From Neelides folsomi (taxonomy: Eukaryota; Arthropoda; Collembola; Neelipleona; Neelidae): DNA of 64,000 bases. The notes under the pieces were generated by a model that was given only the letters and a program-made list of their open reading frames with translations, ran no database searches and had not been told where the DNA came from. Positions 38,277 to 50,900 of this stretch are shown one piece after another; the first letter of the stretch is position 1, and every line of letters begins with the position of its first letter. The position numbers were made by a program, and so were the translations under genes. The stretch is taken from the NCBI GenBank assembly GCA_034687125.1, contig JAQGBZ010000249.1, forward strand, positions 29,351 through 93,350, in the 5' to 3' direction.

Positions 38277-41200
38277 ATGGTGAGCACCGTGGACGAAGAG
38301 GAAAAGACCGAAGAAGAATTCTCAGTTCCCATTCCAATACAAACGTTCCTTTGGAGGCAAACTTGCCCTTTTATTCGACCAAGACTTGGGAAACTTCACG
38401 AAGCGACATGTGTGGTGAGATATTTTTTATTATTTTCAAAATACAATATATATTGATACAGATATTATTTCAGAGGATATATTTCTATCTGAAAAAGTTA
38501 AATATTTTTACTATATATTTTATTAATTAACGGATTAATTAACATAATAATTGTGAATTGAAATTGAATTAACATTGAATTTGGTATATCTAACATCATA
38601 AGTCAATTTATCAAACAAGCTAATAAATTAATAGGAAATTACACACATATTATTATGGTAAATTTAATTATAATTAAATTTGCAATTAAAGGTAAAATGT
38701 CCGGTAATAAACTTATTTTAACTTAGTTATTTATCGTAATTAGAATTCGAAAAACTAAGAAAAAGACTGAATTTAAATACAAAATTGTTTTAATTAATGA
38801 AATGGAAATGTTGACGAGTTCTCTCCTTATTTCTTTTCATGAAATTTGGCTCACTGTTAAATCAGTTTTGTCAAACGCCCTCGACGCATCATGTAAGACG
38901 AAGAGTTTCCTTTAAGCTTAAATTTAAATTTGAAAATTGGCTCGCAAAGAACCGTTCTTGTGGCTCCTCCATTTCGCTAAAACCCGCCATTGAAAACGAG
39001 ACGCGGAGATGTAGATGTGTAAATATTCCGTCTATGAATCATACATGTTTTAAATAAAATATCTGTATGGATCTCTTTCTGTGTGTTGTCCTCTCTTTTG
39101 ACTCCTGAGAGACCCAACGGACTTTGCATTTGCTTCGTCGCCTGCAAAACAAATCCCTTGTGAGGAATTTACCAATTCTTTGTACAAAATTTAAAATTCA
39201 CAATCCTCATTCTGACGAGAGAATTTAACACCTCACAATTTCTCGTTTACCTGCACAATTTATTCACACAATTCACACACCTACTTAATTATAATTACAC
39301 ATACTTAAAATCAGTAATTGTGATATTTTCAATTTTTTTAATGAAATGTTTTCTGCTCTCTCTTACTAACGAAACTATTAAATTACTCGTATTATATCAA
39401 CAATTTGTATTACAATTTGTGTATGGATTTGATATTACTTTTGTGTTTTTACTTTAATTTTTTTAACTTTTACTGTTTTCATGATTTTTACATTTTACAC
39501 CTTTTATACACTTTTATGCATTTTATTATCAAATGAATTTTGAAAAATGTATTTGTGAGATTGTTAAATATTGTATTTTGCAATGTGATTTAATTTATCA
39601 ACTTTTTGTCAATTTTTAATTTTTGTTTTCTGCGGTTGGAAGAATTTTGTCTAATTCCGAACGTACTTTTACACATTCTTCAAATAATTAAAACATTTAA
39701 TAATTGAACCTTAGATCATCTATTTTCATGTTTTATTTTTTATTATACAAAATTTTCTTTATGAGGTCTCTACACGTTGGATTTTTAGTAGGAGCCAATT
39801 GGCGGAAGATTTTTAAGATGCTGCTGGAAGCTACGCTAAAATTCAACAAGCATGTCTATCATAAATATTTATAAGCATAATTAAGCCTAACTGTAAGCAT
39901 CGATTTAAGCCGATTTTAGCAAATTTTAGCAAATTAAGTTAACATTTGTATACAAATACAAATCATAACTATAATATTTATTAATTATAAATATTAAATA
40001 TAAAAGCTATTGAGTTTAGCAAATAACTTTGTACAGTTTCTGGCTATCACTTTTATTAAATTAACCCTTGGGGTAGTTTAAATGCTGGAATTTCAAACTA
40101 ATTTTCCAACTTTGAAATTTCACTTTCGCTCTTTCCAAATTATGGCATTTTCACATTTGTTACTAATTTTCTAATTAACAAATAAAAAAGCCCTTCTTGC
40201 CCCTTAAATTCCACCAATTTTGGATCGTGGAGGAAGAAGGGCTTTTTTCTGTCCTTTGTGTTTCGGGTCTGTTGTGACTAATCTTTCTCTCCTGTTTCTT
40301 TCCTTTCTCCTGCTTTCGGGACTTTGATTACAGGAAATAAGAGAAGCGTGCAAGGTAAAATTTTATTACTCCTTTCTTATAAGGATTCAAAGCATGTGTC
40401 CATATTGCATGACTACTTAACATTCAACTAATCTCTAAATATAAATTCTGTAACTATACATTGTCTAACTATACGTAATAGTAATAATTCTCATATCTAT
40501 TGTATGTAGTTATATTATAACAATAAAACAAAATTAGTCTAGTACACAATCCCTACATATTATATATTACTTAATGTTAGTCTATTTATACATAAATACA
40601 TACCTATGTAATTAATAATTAAAGAACAAGATAGAATATTATAGTTTAAGATTGTTATCTTTTTATATTAAATGCAATTGGAAATATTCTATAAAGTTAC
40701 ATAGATCATAATTGCAAAGTTATATAAGTAATAGTAAAATTAATTTCTGAAGCTTTCGATCAACCCAAATATTAAGAATGATTTTATGATTTGAAATTAA
40801 TCATTTTAAAAGGTTTATTTCATTTTTAGTCATTAGAAAAAGTCCTCGTCCAGAACATCCAATTTGGGCTTTCGCCGTCCCTCACAGAAGCGATTCGGTC
40901 ACTGCCAAGATGGCGAATGATCCAAATCTCTTTTCCTCACGTCATGCATTGCACGGCTCAACTCCTCACAAATCGGTTCGACATTTTTCACAATATCACT
41001 TCACTCTGAATGACCAAATGGCTAAAAATCATTAAACCACCAATGAAATAAAATCTCACTTATTGTCAGCTTAAATTCTATGAAGTTATTTACAACTAGC
41101 CTCGTAAATGCAACCAATGCTTACTTAACTTATTGTTAGTTGAGTCGCTTTAATCACATTTTTTTAATTCCCTTCCTGCATTAAGGAATTTGGGCTATTA

Positions 41201-41916
41201 CTTTCAGTCATTCCAATGAAACCCATTATTTGTAAATTATCAACCTTTGATTTGTATTTTTATTTGGCCATAATTATGGAATGACCGGAATTCCCAGGAT
41301 TTCAAGATCTTATAAAAATAGGAATAAAGTAAAAACGATTAAAAGCTTAACGTTAACAGTTTAGTCATTTTTGCATTAATTGAAGTGAATCAAGGACGAG
41401 ATTGGTGTTTTATATGAAATAATAGGAATTTAATTCAAAGCAGGGTATAGAGAATGTGAACGATTAAATAATCGGTTAATAATGATTGATGATATGAATG
41501 GAATATTTAAAGAAGTATCAATATAAAACATCTACAATAATACGTTTATCTCTTTATGAATTTGTACAATTAACTCAAATGGCCAAATCTAAAGTATTAT
41601 AGATTTGTATGGATCTTTATACCTATATACCTACCATATGTATACCTGTATTTATTTTGTGGTAATGGTATGGATATTCTGGTATATAGTTAATTTGGTG
41701 AATTATAAGGAGAGTGAATTAGATTCTTAATTGGTGTAATTTTGCAGGAAAGTGAGCGGAATTCAGAGCGGTTTGGGAGCGGCGGAGACGAAGCTTTTGT
41801 ATACGCTCCATTGGATCCTCTTGGATTGTGCAGAGGAATGTGCAGATTCAGATTTCGAGAAAAGGATCATTCCCAATTCTCCCTACCACTACTTATTCCC
41901 CATTTCCGCCATCACG
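38277..41916 (+). CDS. unc80: unc80 exons 1-3, N-terminal conserved block
   Basis: Exons 38277-38414, 40830-40975 and 41748-41916 (residues 1-151). They join as HEATCV|SLEKVLVQNIQFGLSPSL and LTN-R-KVSGIQ in phase, and end YLFPISAIT. An optional 21-nt exon at 40334-40354 may insert between exons 1 and 2. Confidence 0.93.
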
Positions 41917-44900
41917 GTGAGAAACATCTGGAGTTATGAATCTTTATTTTATTCTTCATTTCCCAAGGGGAATCTTTTTTCCGCCCGTTGCACTCACTAA
42001 ACTCCTTCAATGTCTTCTCATAAAAACATTGAAAGGAACTACCAAAAACTATGTTAATACAATAATGCTATTCTATTTGTTATACTCTATGACTTATAAT
42101 CTTTGCTCTATGACCAAGTACCATCTAACTTGTATGGTACAAATAAGAGTATATTTCCATATGATGTGTCTAACCTGTTCAAACAAATCTTAGAATGTAT
42201 GAAACTATGTTTGGATTATATATACTTGGTTGTATTTAAATGTGTATTTTAAATGAGTTCATATTCTTGCCAGTTATTTGTGTACTTGTTTGCACCGCTC
42301 TGCCACCAGCTGCGCCCGATGGATTTTAACAATTTCCGGTTGGAAAATGGCTATAGGATTTGGCCTGCACTTTGGGCCCACAAAACCCCCGACCCGATTT
42401 GCTTCTCTTGCCCGGTCAAACCGGCCTTAATCCTTAACCCTTTCTTTGTAAGGAAGGAGAAGAAATTCTCAGAGGGAGATGTTTTTCTGGGAGCTGAAAG
42501 TAATTAAAACACATTTGATGAATATCCAATTAAATTTTTATTTTATTATTTTTTAATTAAATATACCTAACTTTAATCACAAGTATTCATATCCATTATA
42601 TGCTGTTGAGAAAAAACTTTTAAAAATAAATAAATTTATGATAAATTCATATTTAATTATATAAGAATCGGCCGAAGTGTCAAAACCCGGGAGGGGAATC
42701 GGAGAGCAAACTTCCACGCCACCACCGACGCCTGAACATGCAAAGACTGAATACAGCACGAACCTTGTACTTGAAGATGAGGTTGATTATTACTTGTATT
42801 ATACATAATTACTAATTGAGCAATTTGATTAGCAAATAATATTTAACTATGTAATTAGAATAGGTGATTAATTAATTTTTGGTTAGTTGGAGAAGTTGGC
42901 TCCGACGCTTCAAAGTATTTCATCTGGACCGTTCCCAGAAACGATTCCTGAAGAGTCGTCGAGTAATGACGAAGAACATGTCATGATCTTCAGATTGGGC
43001 TCAATTCCGGAGGCTGAAGGCCTTCGTGAAGGAACGATATTTAAAGTGAGTTAACTTTAGTAATTGATTTAATTTATAATTATTAAACGATTATTTTGAT
43101 GGCTGGAATTTGAATTTATCGCAGCTTTTATCAATTTGATTAAATTACTTGAAGATTTAATGAATTTTGCTAAATTAAATGTCAATTACTCTTCAAAAAG
43201 TAATGCGATTCGCAATTAAAATCATTTTTATATCACTAGTAGTTACAGAATTTGAATAAAGACAGGTTATAGGAAATGGTACATAAATTAAACTTGATTA
43301 TATCTTAAGATCAACGGGAGAAATGAATTTTTATAGAGTAATTAGTTAAATCAATATCAGAGGATTTTATTTAAAACTAATTATCTATAACTATCTTCAC
43401 GAATTATTGAGCTAAACAGTGATGAAAATGAAAATGATGTAAAATGTTAGTTTGAAGATTGTTTGTCGCACTATTTACTTGCGACCACTCAAGTGATTCA
43501 AGAAAAAATGACAATTTAATAAATCCAATTTGGAAAATTTCAATTAACTTTATGAAAAATATGGAGATTTCAAATTAAAAATCACTTTTATGCATATTAA
43601 ACTCGAATAATTCAATTAAAAATAACTTTACATGGACAATCTTTATTCTTCAATGAAATTAATAATTTTTTAAATGTTCATCTGAAAAAACCTAGCAAAG
43701 AGATAGGAAATTAACCATAACATTAAATTTCATTAACCTTTAAAATTGACGGGAGATAATAAATTTTAAGATGTAATTAAGTAAATAGATATCATAGAAT
43801 GTCGAAAAAAATCATTTGTCTATACCAATCGTATTAAATATTTAATTACAACGATAATAATTTTAGATAAAAAATTCTTAATTTTATACATTTTCATTCA
43901 TTGCATTCGCAATGCTTAGTTTTATGATAACATTGCTTGATGAATGAATTTAACAAAACTTCGAGTCTTAATATTTATTTATCTTATTTTAATTCTAATT
44001 ATCTTTTGCTTTTAAAGATGTCAGTTAGACAATCAAGTATGGACTCGAGCAAATCTTCTCCAATGGATAAACCCAAAGGAAGAAAAGAATCAGGAGAATC
44101 TCGGGCCCGAACCGACTCGTCCCCCCGAGCTTCATTAAGCGGACGTAGCGACAGCCGAAAAGTTACACCAGGAATTGGAATCGGAAATAAAATCGTTCAA
44201 GCTCGGGTTCAACTATGGAAAAACCCGCGTTTGGCCACGTTCATGGACGTGGCTGTGCTTCGGTGTCTGTTTATTCCCCATTGGGACGAGGAAGGAGTTC
44301 ATTGGGGTCTTGTGTTCCTAACAAAGAGATTCGAAGAAGTTTTGCAACTCAAAGAAGCTCAAAGGCTCGAGGCCGAAGTTGAACTTCGTCCCAGGAGCAA
44401 TTCACTTCCTGCCCCCAAATCAAAAATCGAGTTTAAAGAAGAGAAGAAAAAAGCTCCGAATAAAATCCGAACTTTGAAATCGGGAGAAAATGGGCAATTT
44501 TTCTCATTTTCCGCTACCAATTCACCAACGGCCGAGAGGAGAAATGCCGGGTCAAGAAGATCTTCAATGACCAAAGTTGGAGCGAAGAAAAAGCTCACAA
44601 TGTTCGATTTGAAAACTTTTGTCGAGACGAAATTGCTCTCAAAATCTGAAAATAAATTGGAGAAAATCGGATCGCCTGAAAAACAACAAGAGGTATTTGA
44701 GTTTCCATTTTAATTTAAAATTGCATTGCATAAATATGGTACATTTAAAAAATATAGATTATTCTGACATGCGAAAGGGTCAAAAACTATAAATTAAGCT
44801 ATGATTATTGAAAATTAAATAATTTTATTAAATAATTATTTGGGTTTATGCATGTAATAAATTGAAAATATTAAATAAATCATAAAAATAATTAAATTGA

Positions 44901-47900
44901 ATTATGAATAAATAGGATTTTTCCAACGAGGATTTTGGAAGGCCAAAGTCCGCTTTGGGTCACACAGATGAAATGGAAAAGAAAACCAAATCCACCATGT
45001 CGGAACTCTCAACGTTTCCCAACGAACCTTCAAATCTCTTTAAAGGAAAAAGCATGCCGAGCCTCAGGTGAAATAATAAACCAATTTCTAACTATTTAAA
45101 CAAATCTACAATTAAACTAACAATATCATGAATCAACAAATAACAATAACACATACATTAACAATTAAATAAGAGCATTTTAAACAACAATTAATAATAC
45201 ATTAAATACATGTAACATTTTAAACATTCAACATCCAGCATTAAATAATTAACATTAAATAATCAAATATAACAATTATTTAATTGTAAATTAATTTATG
45301 AGTCAAGTTCAATTTGTTATTTATTATTCGTAATGTTCATCAACGTTCTATTTATTCAAACTTGTCAATTTTGTATTTTATTGTGAGTGTCTCGGAAGTC
45401 ATTGTGTTATTTGTACTTAAGAATTCAATGTGTCTGAATCTGGGTTTTCTGTCCCTCTTTTCTTAGCTGTTTGCTAGTTGATGAATTGGCAGCTCCAACC
45501 GGGTAAGTGTCATTTAACCGGGTATTCCGGTCCTAATCCCGGTCCGGGATGAAAACAAAGAAAAATTGCTGCCAAAATCATTTAGATTTTAAACCAATCC
45601 CGCCGCCATACATTTTAGAACCGCGTTTAGCGTTTGCTCAATTAGAAATTCCACCTGCTAACTAACATTAACTCAACCACCTTAACATTTAGATCTTCCA
45701 GCTTCCCTTTGCCTAATGGGTTGATATTTAATTAACATTTAATTGGTGTTGGTTGAAGCATGTGGATTCAAATAATATTTTTTAGTTTAAACATCTCGAT
45801 TGATAAATAATATATTTATTTAATGTTTTAATTATTTATAAGCATCCGAGTTTAAAGAATGCGTTTTCTAAGCGGGTTTTTTCTAATTTCCATTTCTAAT
45901 TATTATTTTATTTCGATTTATCATTCATAAACTTACATTTTATTCGCATCGCCATTTCTTGAATTAAAAACTGCAATGATGGAATTTTAACAATTTGTTG
46001 ATTTTTCAGATATGTTGGGGTTTCGAGTGTGCCGGAGAAAAAGTCCGTGGCGACGCTTTCGTTTCCTAATCCGATTATCACTGTGACTGAACATACACCT
46101 GTGCCAACTCCTTCGCCTGATAGGATTTATAGGTAAATAAGAAAAATTAAAAAAATAACTCTAAAGTATTTAGAACGTTTCAGCCAAGATTTATCTAGAC
46201 TATATATAGGTTAATCCTTACAATTTATATTTTAACAATTAAAATATATAATCAATAACTTTTTAATTTTTATAAAAAGGAGAATGAGCTCTTTGGGAAG
46301 CCAAGCAAATATGTTCATCGAAATGATCGAAGAAAAGCGTAGAAAGGGAAGGAATTTCTTAGTGAGGTCAACAAGCGATTCGAATATTCTCTACAATGTG
46401 TCAGACGTTCATGAAGCTACTGGGACTTCCAAGTATATTAAACCAGATGGAGAACTCAATGTCAAAGTCATGTTCAAAGTAATCCAATTAACTTTAATTG
46501 AATATTAAAATTGTAAAATTCAATTTATTAATTAACTAAATGCCTTATTTATTTTCTAGGCTCTTCATCTTGTAAGTTCTCGTGAAAACATCATTAAAGT
46601 TGTTCGAGTTTCCGGCGCGGTTCTCAACTACATGGAACTTCTCTTTGACTCGTTTGAGAAAAATGAAGAGGTTTTCGCGGCAATTGATACTCTGACAAAG
46701 TGAGTTTTGCCATTTATAATTAATTAATTAATTTAATAAATAAAGTAAATTAAATTAGTAGTTTACAAAATTTCCTAAAATATATTTTTTTGTCTAATTT
46801 TAGAGTAATTATTGGAATGGGTTGTGCTCATGGATGTGGAGACGCTCAACGTTGCACAGCTTCTGATGGAGTTCGAAATCACGCACAAAATCTTTTACTC
46901 AAAATCTGCAAAAAATTTCCTTCTCAATTTGGGAAATTTTGCGAGCACATGGCCAATGTGGAAAATATGTCGACAATCTTGGAATTTTTTCATTCTCTCA
47001 CTTCTTTTTGTTTGGACCCTTCGACGCTTCTTTCTCCTTTTAGTAAGAAAATATTTTAATTGTAATTTAATTTTTCGAATCATTAACTCACCTTCATCAT
47101 CGACATCGAAATACGGTATAGGTACTGATATTTATGTACAAAGATATGTACAAATGTACAAAGATCAATTTCAAAACTTTTTAAGTCGTTAAATTTTATA
47201 TTATAAAATATTATTAATATTTAAATACAATACCATTTAACAGATTTGTGGCGTCGATCTCGTACGAGGCCCCGTATGAGATCGACTACATAAAACTATT
47301 ATACCCGTCCGTACCGTACGAATTCTTTAAAGTTTAAATGTTATTATTGTTTAATTTAAGAAAATAGAAATTCATTGAGGGTAATTAATATAGGAATTAT
47401 GTATATTATTGGGCAAGACGGTTACAACTTCTGTTATGTTAATTGTAATGTTTTATTCTTTTTTTATTTAGACCCTAAAGGAAAAGATTTTTACTCAAGT
47501 TATGTTAGTGGACATGAAAATCATGGGAGTAAACTCGATTGCCAAATATTGAAACATGTTTTTAAAATCCTCGTCACACGGCTTTCGGGAATGTCCAAAG
47601 AACTTCGGACAACTGAAAATATGGTGAGTTTTATTACTTAAGTTTAATGATAATTTTATCAAATTAGAAGAAATTCATAAATTTCATTTAATCCATAAAT
47701 ATATATTTAACTTTGAATGTAGGCATTGTATTGTGAAGTTCGACAGTTCATTGGATACGTTTATGAAAATGATGGAAACACTTTTAGGAAAGTTGCCCTT
47801 TCTGCACTCATTGATTCGGTATGATTTTAATTATTTAAAAATATAGTAAAATCGTATTATATATTAAAGCCAACAAAATTTATTTTAATTGGTCTTAATA

Positions 47901-50900
47901 TTTAAAATTTAATTAAGCTCTCAAAGTTTAATGAAATTGAATGCGCTTAACTGATACAATTTGACAAAAAAATAACCAAATTTTTTTTGTTTTATTCATA
48001 ATAGATCGAAAGGCCTAATAAACGTTATGCGCGTTCAGCCCATGCAGCAAAGTTGATAAAGTACACCCATTACTAAATTTAACAGCCAATATGAACTTTT
48101 TAATTATAATAATGAAATTTAAATAAAAAGATTTTCATTATAATTTACTATAACAGAAAACCTCAACAATCAGAGGATTCATCCAATTATTACATAATGG
48201 ACGAGACAGGAACTGAAGTTGTAAGCCCAAGAGGAGGAAATAATAAAAAAGGATTTTTTAAAAAGAAATCTTCATCTTCTACTTGCGGAGTAAATCCATA
48301 AATAATTAATAAAATAACTTTAAAGTTTTTAGTAGGTAAATAAATTGCAATTTAAATTTTATAGAGCATGGGCGAAGTAGACGCAGAGCAAAGTCCAAGT
48401 GGAACTTTAACTCGCAAACACGCCACTTTGACACCAAAGTCAAGTGAAATTGATTTGGTCGGGCGGAGATTCGGAAAGAAAGAGTCAAAGCTTGTGAGTT
48501 GGATTCGCGGCCACGACAAGTCTTTTGACTTTTCGGATTTTGACGACCAACCCGAACCACGAAGGACAATGAGACAAGCAACGATTGTTCAAAAAGCCCG
48601 CCGAAGGGTTGAAGAACGACTAAAGAAAATCAAAATAAAGCGCGACTCGACGAATGAAGATCAAACGTTTATTGGTGGAATCAGCAGGAGAACTTCAGTG
48701 GAAAATTTTGGAAATGATCAGGTAAGTTTGTTAATATTAAACAATGAGGAATAATCCACGCTTATCTATGTGTAATCGTGTATTAATGTGGAAATAATGT
48801 TTATAATAATTTATTTAAATTAAACTAAATAGGGTTTTGACGGCTATGAAATGGGATTATTAAAAGAACGGAAATTGGTGAACAAAAAAGTTGTGAGGGA
48901 AGGATTACTTCGATTTGGATTCTTACTTGAAATTACTCATCCTGGGTCAATGCCAGATGCTCCTTTAATGGCATCTCTCTTTGATTTGGTAATTACAATT
49001 TATATAATTAAAATAATTTAATTTAATTATTATGTTAAAAAATTTTAAATTTATTAAAATTTTTTTAATTTTTAAATTTTATAGCCCAAAACAGTTGTTG
49101 TCGCCCGTGCTTCGATTTTGATCGAATGTGCTTTTCTTGTCCACGCTTGCAATCGCGGCCATTGGCCTTTGTGGATGAAACTTCCACTTTTTCGTCCTTC
49201 CTGTACGGGGATGGGAAATGTGAAGAACATTGGAGCAAGAACGAAATCTTATGGGCTTCAGAAAATGTCTGGAAAAATGTTTCATCAATGGGGAGAAGTA
49301 AGTTTTGATTAATCAAGCTTTAAAATATAGTAAAAAAGTAATTAATTAAATTGAGCAAAAAAATAATATTACTTAATTAAAATTAAGTTAAAGACAGCTT
49401 AAAGATGTATTTTGTGTAATAGGCCATTAATTCAAGATTGGAAGAATTTCTTAAATCTAATAAGGGCAAGTTGGAAGGGATGGATTTCACTGACGAAGCC
49501 AAACAGAAGGAGCTTGTGCAAAAAGACGAAGAGGAAGATTTCCTTGATGAAGGTTTTAAATTAACATTTTATTATAAAAGTACTTGACATTAAATCAAAT
49601 ATTAGTCGTAGTTCTTTAATATCCTTTCTATTCCAGCCACATTGGGAGATGATTTTGATTGTCCTTTGGCTCTTCAAATTCTTTCATGTACACTTTTGTA
49701 TGAAATCACTGCATTTTTGAGAGAAACTTATCAGGTATTTATTTTATTTGATCCCAATTCAGATTATTACTACATCTTTGATTCGACAAATAGTCATTTT
49801 TGAAAATAATAATTAAATTTTAATAGACGTTACCCAAAAGTGGAAATATGGGGAAAATGCCAAACGAGAAGGAACTGAAAGTTCAAAATTCTTCTGGAGG
49901 AACAAGACGGTGGAGTTACGGTAAAGAAATTATATAAAATTTAATCAAGTAATTAAATTAATTTAGCTTTAATGATTATTTCATTTAAATGTCCAGGTTT
50001 GGCTTCAATGGGTCAATCAGCAGCTTCTCATAGTTTACAAAGCATCGCAGATCCTCAGGGCGGAGGCGGCGGCGAACGGAAAATCTCTTTTGTATTAAAC
50101 GACAACGAATCCAATGGGAGCGGAGACAAAGAGGAAAAACGTCAACCAGTGCATTCAGAACCAGTCGAACAACCGGAGAAAGTGAGCAAAAAGGAAAAAG
50201 TTCGGCCGCTTCTTCTTCGCCGGGGAACCGCAGCAAATTCTTCTTTTAGACGAAGATCAATCAAATTACAACAAAAGAAAAAAGATCAGGATAATGAATG
50301 TAAAATAAAAAATTAACATTTTAATATTGTTATTTTACAAAGTACAATGTCTTGTTTTAAATTCCGAAAATTAAATTTAAAATTAATAAATTATTTATTA
50401 TTTAAACAATAGAGTTTTAGTTTGTAGCTGATCCGTGATGTAATGTAAATTACAAGAAGTTATTACAAATTTCGCGTTTTTATTTTAGCTATGAAACGAT
50501 CAGATTCAATTACAAGCGGTAAACGTAAAGTGAGCAGTATTTCTGATGACACGTCTGAACAAAATAGTGGAGACGAATCTCCTGGAGTTATTAGCAATGA
50601 TGAATTAAACGATGAAGAATGCATTTTCATGCCTTGGATTAGCACAGTCATTGAATTCCTAACAACTCTTAATTACAGGTAGAATTATTTAATTATATTT
50701 ATTAATAAAACCTCAATAATACAACAGTTGAATAAACATTTTATAATAATCTTTAATATGAAGATTTCAATTTTAATTAATATAGATTCGTTTTATTTTG
50801 CTTAGGTTTGTTCACATTTTTTAAATTATTATTTTATTAAATTTTAAAACAATATTTTATTGTTTTAGATGTCCACATCAAGGATTTTGTCATCCAAAAT

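Larger units (their letters stand above)
38415..40829 (+). other. unc80 intron 1 (2.4 kb)
   Basis: It carries the candidate microexon, its pyrimidine tract and a 15-bp inverted repeat. The rest is AT-rich with no other recognised feature. Confidence 0.6.

Noticed and set aside
44018-44020. ATG at the start of unc80 exon 7 as a separate gene start
   Set aside because: It directly follows an acceptor (TTTTAAAG) and continues in phase from exon 6; it is an internal Met.
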